Shown one piece after another: positions 18,254 to 27,662 of a stretch of DNA of 64,000 nucleotides. The stretch comes from Sulfuricurvum sp. (lineage in GTDB: Bacteria > Campylobacterota > Campylobacteria > Campylobacterales > Sulfurimonadaceae). The stretch is from assembly GCA_028710885.1 (NCBI GenBank), contig JAQTTG010000002.1, positions 129,308 through 193,307 of the forward strand, read 5' to 3'. Made by a program: the position numbers and the translations under genes. Numbering within the stretch: the stretch's first letter is position 1; each line of letters begins with the position of its first letter. The notes beneath the pieces were generated by a model. That model was not told where the DNA came from. It did no database searches and saw only the letters and a list, made by a program, of their open reading frames with translations.

Positions 18254-18841
18254 ATGCGGGTTAAAATCTGCGGAATTACCAACCTCGAAGATGCTCAAAT
18301 AGCAATCAATGCGGGAGCCGATGCGCTAGGATTTGTTTTTTACCCCGAATCTCCACGCTACATTTCACCGGAGCATGCAAAAGCAATTATCGATAAGCTC
18401 CCTCCCTTTGTGGAAAAAGTAGCTCTTTTCGTCAATGAGACACCCGAAAATATCCACTTAACTTGTCATCAAACAGGGTGCACACTCGCGCAAATTCATT
18501 TTGATGTAGAGGATGACTTTTATCCACAATTAGACTTTCCCTATCTTCGCGTCATACGAGCAAAAACTCCGGAAGACGTTACCCATTATCCTAATGAATA
18601 CCGTCTCATAGATGCATATTGTGAAGATTATGGCGGAGGTGGAAAACGCTTAAACATTGAATGGTTCGATGCAATAGATTGTTCTAAAATTATCCTGGCC
18701 GGTGGTCTAGACCCTAAAAATGTTGCAGCACTCAAACGATACGATTTTTACGGAGTTGATGTCAGCAGCGGAGTCGAAGCCTCTAAAGGGAAAAAAGATC
18801 CAGATAAAGTGCATGCTTTTATTGAGCAGGCAAAATTGTGA
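18254..18841 (+). CDS. trpF: Phosphoribosylanthranilate isomerase
   Basis: The 195-residue TIM-barrel enzyme carries out the third step after chorismate in tryptophan synthesis. It begins MRVKICGITNLEDA with the catalytic Cys in KICGIT, has ADALGFVFYPESPRYI, and the phosphate-binding ends ILAGGLDPKNV and GVDVSSGVEASKG. No other trp gene is adjacent. It overlaps the next gene by 4 bp (GTGA). Confidence 0.96.
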   Translation: MRVKICGITNLEDAQIAINAGADALGFVFYPESPRYISPEHAKAIIDKLPPFVEKVALFVNETPENIHLTCHQTGCTLAQIHFDVEDDFYPQLDFPYLRVIRAKTPEDVTHYPNEYRLIDAYCEDYGGGGKRLNIEWFDAIDCSKIILAGGLDPKNVAALKRYDFYGVDVSSGVEASKGKKDPDKVHAFIEQAKL

Positions 18842-19626
18842 AAATTCTTGATCCAAAAATACTCTCACGCTTATCCAAAAACGGTGTCCCAAAAGAGGAA
18901 TTCGAGGCTTCTCTTCCTGCCCCAATTGAGCTCTCTCTTCAACTCCTCTCGGCACAAGGGATGAATCTCACTTTAAGTGGTAATCTTTACCGTTTCTCCA
19001 GTGCACTTAATTCAATTGACGATACCCTCTTTTGTATTGTTGATATCGAAACAAACGGCTCCAAGCCATCCCATCATCAAATTATTGAAATCGGCGCGGT
19101 TAAACTTCAAAATGGGCATCTTATCGATACCTATGAAAGCTTAGTCTATTGTACTGATATTCCCCCATTGATTCAGGATATCACAGGAATCTCGGTTGAG
19201 CAAACACTTAAAGCCCGCCATTTAAAACAAGTGATGCAAGAATTTCGTCTGTTTTTAGGTGATGCAGTTTTTGTTGGTCATGCTGCAAAATTTGATTATG
19301 GATTTGTTTCTGCCATGATGGAACGCGTCGGGCTTGATAAACTTTTAAACCGCTCTTTATGTACTATCGATCTAGCAGAACGGACGATTGAGAGTGAACG
19401 ATATGGTTTAGCTTACCTAAATGAACAATTAGAACTTTATCAAGATGCAACACATCATCGTGCGCTTTCAGATGCTATGACAACAGCCAAATTGCTCAAA
19501 CGAACTCTTCCATTAATCCCAAACACAATCAAAAATACCGAAGAACTGATCGCTTTTTCAAAAGAAGCCAAACGACTAAAACGTCCAAAAATCAAAAAAG
19601 AAGAAAAAGAAGATGAGAAAAAGTGA
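18838..19626 (+). CDS. DEDDh 3'-5' exonuclease (DnaQ/PolC epsilon-like)
   Basis: The GTG start overlaps the trpF stop as GTGA. After a 60-residue N-terminal part of unknown role, the exonuclease domain (64-235) has the DEDDh residues: D69/E71 in VDIETNG, Asp in GHAAKFDYGF, and the His/Asp pair in HHRALSDAMTTAKL. The lysine-rich tail (KIKKEEKEDEKK) is typical of small DnaQ-like proteins. It may be the proofreading subunit of the replicase or a repair exonuclease. A second DEDDh protein lies at 45653. Confidence 0.88.
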   Translation: MKILDPKILSRLSKNGVPKEEFEASLPAPIELSLQLLSAQGMNLTLSGNLYRFSSALNSIDDTLFCIVDIETNGSKPSHHQIIEIGAVKLQNGHLIDTYESLVYCTDIPPLIQDITGISVEQTLKARHLKQVMQEFRLFLGDAVFVGHAAKFDYGFVSAMMERVGLDKLLNRSLCTIDLAERTIESERYGLAYLNEQLELYQDATHHRALSDAMTTAKLLKRTLPLIPNTIKNTEELIAFSKEAKRLKRPKIKKEEKEDEKK

Positions 19627-19643
19627 TCCCAAGAAAGGGGATC
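19612..19643 (-). terminator. Terminator of the accA operon
   Basis: On the minus strand GATCCC-CTTTCTT-GGGATC is followed by ACTTTTTTCTC, a good intrinsic terminator. Its T-run overlaps the lysine codons at the end of the converging exonuclease gene. Confidence 0.7.
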
Positions 19644-19651
19644 TTGAAGCT

Positions 19652-20587
19652 TTATTCGCTGTATCTGCCCATACCCACAAGACGGCTGTAACGGCTGTCA
19701 AGACGTTCTTGATCTGTGAGTGATCTAAGTTTAGTAACTTCACCTAAAAAATACTCTTTAAGTGCTTTTACCGCGCCCTCTTTGTCACGATGTGCACCGA
19801 TAAGCGGCTCATCAATGATATCATCTATCAAATCAAGCTCTTTGAGATCGGCACTGGTAATTTTGAGTGCTTTAGTAGCTGCTTCTACTTTAGATGGATC
19901 ATTCCATAAAATTGCAGAACACCCCTCAGGCGAAATGACACTAAATACTGAATAACGCATCATAGCAAGACGATCGGCAACACCAATAGCCAATGCACCG
20001 CCACTTCCACCTTCACCGATCACAACAGAAACAGTAATAGTATTCAAATTAGAAAGTTCAAGGAGATTACGAGCAATCGCTTCACTTTGATTTCGTTCTT
20101 CTGCACCAAGACCAGGATAAGCACCCGGAGTGTCTATTAGCATCAACAAAGGGATATGAAATTTTTCCGCCATCTTCGCAACACGAAGCGCTTTTCTGTA
20201 CCCTTCTGGATGAGGCATACCAAAATTGCGCTTGAGCTTATTTTTAGTTCCACGCCCTTTTTGTTCCCCGATCACCATTACACGCTCATCACCAATATAT
20301 CCCATGTAACAGATAATAGAGAGGTCATCACGAAAATGACGATCACCATGAATTTCGTATTTTTTATCCAAAAGAAGATTAATGTAATCAAGTGCATATG
20401 GACGGTCTTGATGGCGTGCTAATTGCAATTCTTGATAAGGGGAAAGATTAGCATAGGTTTTTTGAACCTCTTTGTCCAAATCCTGCTTTAAAATCTCTAC
20501 CGCATGGTGATCATAACGCACTTCTGCAGCAATAATCTCTTCTTGGATTTGGCGAATATTTTGTTCAAAATCAAGATAGGTAGCCAA
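19652..20587 (-). CDS. accA: Acetyl-CoA carboxylase carboxyltransferase subunit alpha
   Basis: The 311-residue subunit, with AccD, moves the carboxyl group from biotin to acetyl-CoA to give malonyl-CoA. Typical blocks are [68 protein letters not shown] and [15 protein letters not shown]. It is the last gene of the run fabG-acpP-fabF-accA and lies 12 bp after fabF, placing the first committed step with chain elongation. Confidence 0.97.
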   Translation of the reverse strand: MATYLDFEQNIRQIQEEIIAAEVRYDHHAVEILKQDLDKEVQKTYANLSPYQELQLARHQDRPYALDYINLLLDKKYEIHGDRHFRDDLSIICYMGYIGDERVMVIGEQKGRGTKNKLKRNFGMPHPEGYRKALRVAKMAEKFHIPLLMLIDTPGAYPGLGAEERNQSEAIARNLLELSNLNTITVSVVIGEGGSGGALAIGVADRLAMMRYSVFSVISPEGCSAILWNDPSKVEAATKALKITSADLKELDLIDDIIDEPLIGAHRDKEGAVKALKEYFLGEVTKLRSLTDQERLDSRYSRLVGMGRYSE

Positions 20588-20599
20588 GGGCTTGCCCTC

Positions 20600-21817
20600 T
20601 TATATTTTTTTGAAAATGACAACACCATTAGTGCCGCCAAATCCAAATGAGTTACTCATTACAATATTGAGTTCCGCTTTACGTGCCTGATTTGGGACAA
20701 TGTCCAAATCACAGTTTTCATCTGGATTGACATAATTGATGGTCGGAGGGATGATCCCATCACGCATTGCCATGATACTGACAACCGCTTCAATTCCACC
20801 CGCTGCTCCGAGACAATGCCCTGTTTGACCTTTTGTTGAACTCACAGGAGGACAGTTTTCTTTACTTCCAAATGCGATTTTAAGAGCAGCCGTCTCATTT
20901 TTATCATTTGTAGGAGTACTGGTTCCGTGTGCATTAACGTAATCAACTTTTGGATGACCCGCCATTTTAAGTGCTGCTTTCATCGCACGAAGTGGACCTT
21001 CTAGGCTCGGTGTTGTAATGTGATTCGCATCACCGCTCTCACCGAATCCGATCAATTCTGCATAAATACGTGCTCCGCGCGCTACTGCTGCATCATACTC
21101 TTCAAGTACAAGCGCTGCAGCACCCTCACCCATAACAAAACCATCACGTTCTGCATCAAATGGACGTGATGCGTGTTTTGGATCGTCATTACGAGTACTA
21201 AGCGCTTTCATTGATGCGAATCCGCCCATTCCAACACCGCTAATTGCAGATTCTGCCGCAACGACCAACATTTGATCCGCTCCGCCGATCATAATTGTTT
21301 TTGCCGCTTCACTGATCGCATGAGTTCCTGCTGCACACGCAGTTACTGCTGAAAGATTTGGCCCTTGCAAGCCATGATCAATCGAGATAAATCCACCGAG
21401 CATATTGACCAATGCCCCCGGAATAAAAAATGGAGAGATCCGACGCGGTCCTTTAGTCTCCAGAATAATAGAGTTACGCTCGATCGATGGTAGTCCGCCA
21501 ATCCCGGATGCCGCATCAATACCGAAACGTTCTTTGTCAAAATCCTCAGGGAAATTAGCATCCGCCATCGCTTCCTGAGCTGCTTTAATTCCAAGTTGAA
21601 TAAAACGGTCAGCTTTTTTAACCTCTTTAGGGTCCATTACTGTTTCAGGATCAAAGTTTTTCACCTCTCCCGCTATTTGAGCACTCTGCGCCGAAGCATC
21701 AAAAATTGTGATTATATCAATCCCGCATTCACCGTCACAAATCGCTTTAAATGCGCTCTCTTTATCGTGACCAACTGCATTGATCATTCCCATTCCGGTT
21801 ACTACTACTCTTTTCAC
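20600..21817 (-). CDS. fabF: Beta-ketoacyl-ACP synthase II (FabF)
   Basis: The 405-residue condensing enzyme elongates acyl-ACP with malonyl-ACP. The catalytic triad is visible: the Cys in VTACAAGTHAIS, the first His in VNAHGTSTPTNDKNE and the second His in GQTGHCLGAAGGIE. It ends with NSFGFGGTNGVVIFKK. Length is normal. acpP lies 111 bp upstream, separated by two hairpins. Confidence 0.98.
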   Translation of the reverse strand: MKRVVVTGMGMINAVGHDKESAFKAICDGECGIDIITIFDASAQSAQIAGEVKNFDPETVMDPKEVKKADRFIQLGIKAAQEAMADANFPEDFDKERFGIDAASGIGGLPSIERNSIILETKGPRRISPFFIPGALVNMLGGFISIDHGLQGPNLSAVTACAAGTHAISEAAKTIMIGGADQMLVVAAESAISGVGMGGFASMKALSTRNDDPKHASRPFDAERDGFVMGEGAAALVLEEYDAAVARGARIYAELIGFGESGDANHITTPSLEGPLRAMKAALKMAGHPKVDYVNAHGTSTPTNDKNETAALKIAFGSKENCPPVSSTKGQTGHCLGAAGGIEAVVSIMAMRDGIIPPTINYVNPDENCDLDIVPNQARKAELNIVMSNSFGFGGTNGVVIFKKI

Positions 21818-21848
21818 ATTCTCTCCTGATGCTGGATGGTCTGAAACT

Positions 21849-21921
21849 TTGGCTCCGTTAAGCCAATATCTTAAACCATAATATTTTAGATTTTTAGTTT
21901 ATCAAGGCGTATGCCTCGATA
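21849..21921 (-). promoter_or_regulatory. Two hairpins between acpP and fabF
   Basis: On the minus strand TATCGAGGC-ATAC-GCCTTGATA (21921-21900) forms a 9-bp stem just after acpP. TTGGCT-TAACGG-AGCCAA (21869-21850) follows near the fabF start. Neither has a T-run on this strand. They probably stabilise the short acpP mRNA or reduce read-through, consistent with the high demand for ACP. Confidence 0.5.
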
Positions 21922-21928
21922 AGATTTT

Positions 21929-22159
21929 TTAGTTTTTGCTTTGGATGTAGTTGATTACATCTTGAACAGTTTGGATTTTTTCCGCTTCATCATCCGGAAT
22001 CTCAATATCGAATTTCTCTTCAAGAGCCATTACTAATTCAACAACGTCAAGGCTGTCAGCGCCGAGATCTTCTACGAATTTAGAATCCTCTTTAACTTCG
22101 TCTGGGTTAACGCTAAGTTGCTCAACCACTACTTCTTTAATATCTTCCAAAAGTGCCAT
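21929..22159 (-). CDS. acpP: Acyl carrier protein
   Basis: The 76-residue acidic four-helix protein carries acyl chains on a phosphopantetheine arm. The attachment Ser lies in the canonical [20 protein letters not shown]. The ribosome-binding site is clear (AGGAGC 8 nt upstream). It sits between fabG and fabF, the usual order in many bacteria. Confidence 0.99.
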   Translation of the reverse strand: MALLEDIKEVVVEQLSVNPDEVKEDSKFVEDLGADSLDVVELVMALEEKFDIEIPDDEAEKIQTVQDVINYIQSKN

Positions 22160-22229
22160 AATAGCTCCTGTTCCTATGAATAAAATCGCAAAATTATAGC
22201 ATATTTAACTTAAGAGGCAAAATTTTGCC

Positions 22230-22973
22230 TTACATATACATTCCACCGTTGACTTTGAGGGTTTCTCCGGTGATATAACTGGCATGGTCACTGAGTAAAA
22301 ATGCCGTTGCTTCAGCTACTTCACTTGCATTACCAAATCGTCCCATCGGAATTTTAGCTGTAAACGCTGCTTTGATCTCTTCTTTGAGTTCATCGGTCAT
22401 ATCCGTTGCAATAAAGCCAGGTGTAATACAGTTATAGCGAATTCCGCTCGTCGCCGCTTCAATCGCAAAACTTTTTGTCATAGCGATCATTCCACCCTTG
22501 GAAGCTGCATAATTGGTTTGTCCCGCATTTCCCGTTTCACCAACGATAGACGCCATATTGACAATACTTCCAAATTTTTGTTTGCGCATTGCTTTCATCG
22601 CTTCGCGGCATCCGATAAATGCAGAAGTTAAGTTTGCATCGATGACGCTGGTGAATTCTTCAGCTTTCATACGAAGAGCCAGCTTATCATTTGTAATCCC
22701 TGCATTATTGACTAAATATGAGAGTTCTCCGTCTGCATCCACAATCGTTTTAATCGCATCAACAAATGCTGCTTCATCGGCAACATCAAATCCGATTACT
22801 GCCGCTGTGCCACCCGCAGCTTCGATTTGCTCTTTTACAGCATCAGCTGCTGCTGCTCCGCTTCGATAATTTACCCATACTTTCAAACCGTAACTTGCTA
22901 ATACTTTTGCTACTTCTGCACCAATTCCTCGGCTTGAACCCGTTACCAAAACATTTTTACCTGTAAACTTCAT
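22230..22973 (-). CDS. fabG: 3-oxoacyl-ACP reductase (FabG)
   Basis: The 247-residue short-chain dehydrogenase reduces beta-ketoacyl-ACP with NADPH. It has the cofactor motif TGSSRGIGAEVAKVL, the NNAG motif, the catalytic Ser in VNMASIVGETGN and YAASKGGMIAMTKS with catalytic Tyr and Lys. It ends YITGETLKVNGGMYM, typical of FabG. It is the first gene of the fatty-acid run; the 119 bp before it hold an AT-rich promoter-like stretch with ACTATAAAT. Confidence 0.97.
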   Translation of the reverse strand: MKFTGKNVLVTGSSRGIGAEVAKVLASYGLKVWVNYRSGAAAADAVKEQIEAAGGTAAVIGFDVADEAAFVDAIKTIVDADGELSYLVNNAGITNDKLALRMKAEEFTSVIDANLTSAFIGCREAMKAMRKQKFGSIVNMASIVGETGNAGQTNYAASKGGMIAMTKSFAIEAATSGIRYNCITPGFIATDMTDELKEEIKAAFTAKIPMGRFGNASEVAEATAFLLSDHASYITGETLKVNGGMYM

Positions 22974-23092
22974 TTATTTATTTCCTTATTTATAGTAAAT
23001 TAGTCATTCCCACAAAGGCCGAAATCTAGTAAGATTTTCACCTTTACAGAGACCTCAAAGATGTTCTTGTACCCTTTTTAGGTATGACAAGG

Positions 23093-24568
23093 TCAGATTA
23101 AGGGCATATCCATCTCAACAGGTTTCTCAATCCCCATAAGTTTCAAAACCGTCGGCGCAATGTTATTAAGTGCTCCGGGATGAACTTCATTTACCCCCTC
23201 AGCCATCACAAAACACCATACTTTACCTACCGTGTGATTTGTAAGCGTATTGCCTGCATCATCACGCATCTCTTCACAGTTTCCATGATCTGAAGTAAGT
23301 ACCATCGCATAACCATCACGTTCCGCCGCTTCAATAATTCGCCCCAACTGTGTATCAACCGCTTCAACACCCTCTATCGCCGCTTCAAAATTTCCCGTAT
23401 GCCCTACCATATCGCCATTAGCAAAATTAACAACAACAAAATCATACCCTTCATTCATTGCTTTTATTACAGCATCACCAACTTCCGGCGCAGACATTTG
23501 TGGTTGCATATCGTATGTTTTAACTTGGGGGCTCGGAATCAAAACCCGCGTTTCATTTTCGTAGGGCTCTTCAATCCCACCATTAAAGAAAAAAGTTACA
23601 TGAGCATATTTTTCGGTCTCTGCTGTATGCAATTGTCGACGTCCATTACGTGCAATAACTTCGGCCAAAGTATTTTTAGGAGGATCTTTTGGAAACAATA
23701 CCGGATAAGGAAAATTTTTATCATACTGCGTCATGGTAGCAAGATGAGTCGGAACAAAAGTTCGATCAAATCCATTGAACTCTTTATCTCCAATAGCTGC
23801 AGTCAATTCTCGCATTCGGTCACTACGAAAATTTAGCATCAATACCGCATCACCATCTTTAAATCCTTCATATCCATCAAATGCACTTGGTGTTATAAAT
23901 TCATCGGTCTCTCCCGATGCATAAGCATTTTCAATGTAATCGGCAACGCTTTGTTCACTTTTAGGTGTAGCTGACACAATCGCATCGTACCCTTTTTGAA
24001 CACGTTCCCAACGATTATCACGATCCATTGAAAAAAATCGTCCGCCTAGAGAACCGATTTTGATATTTGAATAACCATGACTACTTACTGTATGTAAAAA
24101 AAGATTTACAGAGTTAGGTGCAACATCACGTCCATCGCTAATGAGATGCAACCACACCTCTTTACCTTCTTCTGCAGCAATTTCAGCAACACCCATGATA
24201 TGATCAATGTGAGAATGAACCCCTCCATCGCTCAACAATCCAATCAAATGAATCCGTTTACTGGTTTTAAGCAATGAATCAAATACTGGATTATGAATAA
24301 AATTCCCTTCTTCGAGGGACAAGGATATTTTTACCAAATCTTGATAAAGCACTCGGCCACTGCCGATAGACATATGTCCTACCTCAGAATTACCCATTTG
24401 TCCCTCAGGCAAGCCGACACTCAGACCAAATGTGTCAATCAACGAATGAGGGACTTCACGAAACAATCTATCGTATGTTGGCTTTTTTGCTGCGTGAAAA
24501 GCGTTATACTGACGTTTCGGAGAATAACCAATACCATCAGTGATGACCAAAACGGTTTTTTTGCTCAA
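23093..24568 (-). CDS. gpmI: 2,3-bisphosphoglycerate-independent phosphoglycerate mutase
   Basis: The 491-residue manganese-dependent enzyme interconverts 3- and 2-phosphoglycerate. The phospho-Ser motif GQMGNSEVGHMSIGSGR is present, with the metal-binding LTSDHGNCEEM near the end. Also visible are HSHIDHIMG and SDGRDVAP. Slightly shorter than the usual 510 residues, as in other Campylobacterota. It is divergent from mraY. Confidence 0.97.
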   Translation of the reverse strand: MSKKTVLVITDGIGYSPKRQYNAFHAAKKPTYDRLFREVPHSLIDTFGLSVGLPEGQMGNSEVGHMSIGSGRVLYQDLVKISLSLEEGNFIHNPVFDSLLKTSKRIHLIGLLSDGGVHSHIDHIMGVAEIAAEEGKEVWLHLISDGRDVAPNSVNLFLHTVSSHGYSNIKIGSLGGRFFSMDRDNRWERVQKGYDAIVSATPKSEQSVADYIENAYASGETDEFITPSAFDGYEGFKDGDAVLMLNFRSDRMRELTAAIGDKEFNGFDRTFVPTHLATMTQYDKNFPYPVLFPKDPPKNTLAEVIARNGRRQLHTAETEKYAHVTFFFNGGIEEPYENETRVLIPSPQVKTYDMQPQMSAPEVGDAVIKAMNEGYDFVVVNFANGDMVGHTGNFEAAIEGVEAVDTQLGRIIEAAERDGYAMVLTSDHGNCEEMRDDAGNTLTNHTVGKVWCFVMAEGVNEVHPGALNNIAPTVLKLMGIEKPVEMDMPLI

Positions 24569-24661
24569 ATTGCCTCCTTGGATTAATCAAACTTTGGGGG
24601 GATTATATTAAAATGTCACTTTTGCATTGCTTTTAAAATTTAATCACAAAGAGTTCACAGA

Positions 24662-25726
24662 ATGTTATATTGGCTTCAACAACATCTTCCGGTTCATTTA
24701 CACCTTTTTCAATACATTACTTTTCGTGCTGGAGTCGCTTTTTTTATTGGTCTTTTTTTGACCCTTGTACTAATGCCGCGCTTTATTGCATGGGCGCAGC
24801 GTTCTGCCCGCGTGCAGCCAATCAATGAATATGTGAGTGCCCACCAAGGCAAAGCAAAAACTCCAACTATGGGTGGCATCGTTTTTGTTACTTCTACAGT
24901 AATTGCTTCTTTACTTACGGTTAACCTGTTAAACCCTTTTGTTATTGGTGGTCTTTTGACATTGGTATTTTATGCCTACATTGGATTTACCGATGATTGG
25001 GGCAAAATTCGCGGAGGTAATAATTTAGCAGGTCTCAGTGCACGTGCAAAACTTATCTTACAAATGGTTTTTGGTATTGCAATCGGATTATTTTTAATCT
25101 ATGTTGCCAAACTTGATACCGGATTTTATGTCCCGTTTGTCAAATCAAGTCTTTTTAACATGGGATGGTGGAGTGTTGCTTTTTGGGTGCTAGTCATGAT
25201 TGCTACTTCCAATGCAGTTAACCTGACTGATGGCTTAGATGGGTTAGCAACTGTTCCCTCTATTTTCGCCCTTCTTTCACTCAGTATCATCGTTTATATT
25301 GTCGGGAATGCTGCATTAGCTCACTACCTGTTGATGCCAAAAATTCCTGCCGGAGAAGTGGTCATTATTGCCGCAGCATTGATTGGTTCATTACTCGGCT
25401 TTTTATGGTTTAATTGTCATCCTGCACAAGTTTTTATGGGAGACAGCGGTTCGTTGACTTTGGGTGCATTTATCGCATATATGGCAATCATCGGAAAAAG
25501 TGAAATTCTTCTTATCCTCATTGGTCTTATTTTCGTTATCGAAACCGTTTCTGTCATCTTACAAGTCGGCAGCTACAAATTACGCAAAAAAAGGGTTTTT
25601 CTAATGGCACCTATCCATCATCACTTTGAGATGAAACAATGGGCTGAGAACAAAATCATCGTCCGATTTTGGATTATCTCACTCCTATCTAATATCTTTG
25701 CGCTCATTACATTGAAGATTCGATAA
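24662..25726 (+). CDS. mraY: Phospho-N-acetylmuramoyl-pentapeptide transferase
   Basis: The 354-residue, ten-segment membrane enzyme makes lipid I from UDP-MurNAc-pentapeptide and undecaprenyl phosphate. Key blocks are [10 protein letters not shown], the catalytic-region [21 protein letters not shown] and [17 protein letters not shown] with the metal-binding histidines. murD starts within its stop codon (TAATG). The usual dcw neighbours murE, murF and ftsW are not next to it. Confidence 0.98.
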   Translation: MLYWLQQHLPVHLHLFQYITFRAGVAFFIGLFLTLVLMPRFIAWAQRSARVQPINEYVSAHQGKAKTPTMGGIVFVTSTVIASLLTVNLLNPFVIGGLLTLVFYAYIGFTDDWGKIRGGNNLAGLSARAKLILQMVFGIAIGLFLIYVAKLDTGFYVPFVKSSLFNMGWWSVAFWVLVMIATSNAVNLTDGLDGLATVPSIFALLSLSIIVYIVGNAALAHYLLMPKIPAGEVVIIAAALIGSLLGFLWFNCHPAQVFMGDSGSLTLGAFIAYMAIIGKSEILLILIGLIFVIETVSVILQVGSYKLRKKRVFLMAPIHHHFEMKQWAENKIIVRFWIISLLSNIFALITLKIR

Positions 25727-26934
25727 TGAAAAATAAAAACATCGCCTGTTTCGGATACGGAAAAACAACCCGCGCAATAGCCAAACATTTCGGTCCATGT
25801 ACTTTTTTTGATGACAAAATTACCGTACCTTCCATTGATGAAGAGGGCAATTTTCTTAAACCAATCAGTGAGTTTGATACCCGCCTCTTTACCCACGAGA
25901 TCCCATCACCCGGATTTCCGCCTTCGCATACTCTGATTCAGCAAGCACAACACCTCATCAGTGAATATGACTTTTTTGCCCCAAAGACCCCTTTCTCAAT
26001 TTGGATAAGCGGTACAAACGGTAAAACAACCACAACCCAAATGGTAGAACATCTCCTCAGTGACAAAGGGGCTATCAGCGGTGGAAACATCGGCACACCT
26101 CTGGCTGAGATGTCCAATGATGCACCAATATGGATTTTAGAAACCAGTTCTTTTAGTATGCATTATAACAATATTGCGCATCCGAATATTTATGCTCTTC
26201 TTCCCGTCACTCCTGACCATGTCAGTTGGCATGGCAGTATGCAGGCGTATTATGATGCCAAACTCAAACCCCTCTCTATGATGAAAGAAGGTGAAGCAAT
26301 CATCCTCCCTAAAATGTTTGCCGATGCACCGACTAATGGATTTAAAATCATTTATGAAGATGAAAAAGATTTGGCAAAATACTTTGGATTTGATGCAAGT
26401 AAAATCAAATTTAAAGGCGCATTTCTCATGGATGCGATGATTGCTATGGGAATCGATAAGATTTTGTATGACCGTCTCGATTATGACCGAATAAATGCCT
26501 TTGTTCTCGATCCACACCGACAAGAAGAGTTTCGTGACTCACGCGATCGACTATGGGTCAATGACTCCAAAGCAACTAACATTGATGCAACGTTGGCGGC
26601 TCTGCGCACATACAGCGATTATCCAATCCATTTGATTCTTGGAGGGGATGATAAAGGGGTAGAACTTGAAGAACTCTTCAAACCACTAAAACGTTACGAT
26701 GTTAGCGTGTATGCTATTGGAGCCAATGCGACTCGACTCGAAGCATTATGCAAACAATACGAAATCGGCTGCATATTATGCAACACACTCGATGTCGCAG
26801 TAGAACAAATCAGTAAAAAACATAACCGTCACAGTATCGCAATGCTATCTCCTGCAGCAGCAAGTTTGGATCAATTTACCTCATATGCACAACGCGGAAA
26901 TCTCTTTAAAGATTTTGCAAAAGCAACAAAATAA
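25726..26934 (+). CDS. murD: UDP-N-acetylmuramoylalanine--D-glutamate ligase
   Basis: The 402-residue ligase adds D-glutamate to UDP-MurNAc-L-Ala. The P-loop is SGTNGKTTTTQM, followed by GGNIGTPL and TPDHVSWHGS. The C-terminal domain has DPHRQEEF, WVNDSKATNIDA and LILGGDDKG. The N-terminal domain is short, as in other Campylobacterota members. It overlaps mraY by 1 bp, giving a two-gene cell-wall unit. Confidence 0.96.
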   Translation: MKNKNIACFGYGKTTRAIAKHFGPCTFFDDKITVPSIDEEGNFLKPISEFDTRLFTHEIPSPGFPPSHTLIQQAQHLISEYDFFAPKTPFSIWISGTNGKTTTTQMVEHLLSDKGAISGGNIGTPLAEMSNDAPIWILETSSFSMHYNNIAHPNIYALLPVTPDHVSWHGSMQAYYDAKLKPLSMMKEGEAIILPKMFADAPTNGFKIIYEDEKDLAKYFGFDASKIKFKGAFLMDAMIAMGIDKILYDRLDYDRINAFVLDPHRQEEFRDSRDRLWVNDSKATNIDATLAALRTYSDYPIHLILGGDDKGVELEELFKPLKRYDVSVYAIGANATRLEALCKQYEIGCILCNTLDVAVEQISKKHNRHSIAMLSPAAASLDQFTSYAQRGNLFKDFAKATK

Positions 26935-26942
26935 CTTTTTTT

Positions 26943-26981
26943 TAGCTATTAAGCTTATTTTTAAGCTTGTATAGCTATAAT
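26943..26981 (+). promoter_or_regulatory. Long inverted repeat overlapping the tRNA-Phe promoter
   Basis: TAGCTAT-T-AAGCTTA, a TTTT loop and TAAGCTT-GT-ATAGCTA form two stacked 7-bp perfect stems (26943-26977). The right arm overlaps TATAAT (26976-26981), the likely -10 of tRNA-Phe, whose mature end begins 18 bp later. It may act as the murD terminator, with the tRNA promoter built into it. Confidence 0.6.
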
Positions 26982-26998
26982 TTCGTCCTCACAAACGT

Positions 26999-27074
26999 GG
27001 CCAATTAGCTCAGTCGGTAGAGCAAATGACTGAAAATCATTGTGTCCTTGGTTCGATTCCGAGATTGGCCACCA
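26999..27074 (+). tRNA. tRNA-Phe (GAA)
   Basis: The 76 nt fold as a standard cloverleaf: acceptor GGCCAAT/ATTGGCC, D-stem GCTC/GAGC, anticodon stem AATGA/TCATT with loop CTGAAAA (anticodon GAA), T-arm CTTGG-TTCGATT-CCGAG, discriminator A and an encoded CCA end (27072-27074). Confidence 0.98.
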
Positions 27075-27198
27075 CCACTTTTAAAAACTTTCAAAACAAG
27101 AAACCCTAAAGACGCTTATTTGCTAATCAACTACAATTCCGTAATGATTTTACCTCTATATTCCAATGCAATTTTAATTGACGTTATTTTTATCTAAA

Positions 27199-27230
27199 TT
27201 CACACTAAATTCACAAATATTCTTTACACT
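27199..27230 (+). promoter_or_regulatory. TTCACA-N5-TTCACA box with -10 (copy 1)
   Basis: TTCACA at 27199-27204 and 27210-27215 repeat with an 11-bp period. Nine bp later comes TACACT (27225-27230). The orientation points to the small gene at 27372. The same layout recurs at three further promoters (32634, 33380, 35433). Confidence 0.6.
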
Positions 27231-27260
27231 GTCATAATTAAACATTTGAAACAGCAAAAG

Positions 27261-27276
27261 TGGAACACTTTTTGCT
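27261..27276 (+). promoter_or_regulatory. Sigma-54 (RpoN)-type promoter
   Basis: TGGAACACTTTTTGCT matches the -24/-12 consensus TGGCAC-N5-TTGCW with one mismatch, and exactly 10 nt separate the GG (27262-27263) and GC (27274-27275) pairs. It lies about 96 bp before the small gene at 27372. In Campylobacterota RpoN mainly drives middle flagellar genes. Confidence 0.65.
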
Positions 27277-27371
27277 AACAATATACAACGTATTAAAATT
27301 CAAAAAAACATGTTAATGATGTTTTGGATATTTGATATGTATATTATTTATTTCATAAGGAGTGTAATATC

Positions 27372-27662
27372 ATGACTATCAATGGCGGATCAGCAGCGGC
27401 AATCCCATTACAATCTTATACCAGCAGCAGTGTTCAAAGTCAGAGTAGTGCAAGCGGCATGGCTCCATCAAATACCAATAAAAAAAGTGGTATTGATACA
27501 GCTGAGTTTTCTGAAGCAGCACAAGCTTTAGCTCAAAATGCAAACACATCATCAACAACTGACACCTCTTCTGCAAAAATGCAATCTGCGCTTATGCAAA
27601 GAATACTTTCCGCATATGCGAGTAACACACCAACAAGCAATTCAGCACTTGCCATGGCTTAA
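27372..27662 (+). CDS. Small Ala/Ser/Thr-rich protein, unknown
   Basis: The 96-residue protein is not recognised. It is poor in aromatic residues, has no signal peptide or membrane segment and is rich in Ala, Ser, Thr and Gln. A helical stretch (about 42-58, DTAEFSEAAQALAQNAN) and a C-terminal MQRILSAYA segment are visible. This composition recalls flagellar rod/hook accessory proteins or secreted proteins. The start is firm: AAGGAG lies 10 nt upstream. It has two candidate promoters (RpoN-type and the TTCACA box) and overlaps the ApbE gene by 1 bp. Confidence 0.7.
   Translation: MTINGGSAAAIPLQSYTSSSVQSQSSASGMAPSNTNKKSGIDTAEFSEAAQALAQNANTSSTTDTSSAKMQSALMQRILSAYASNTPTSNSALAMA

Noticed and set aside
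21904-21919. Sequence GGCGTATGCCTCGA shared between the acpP hairpin and 43005
   Set aside because: The second copy lies in the moxR coding end; a short palindrome shared twice is likely chance.
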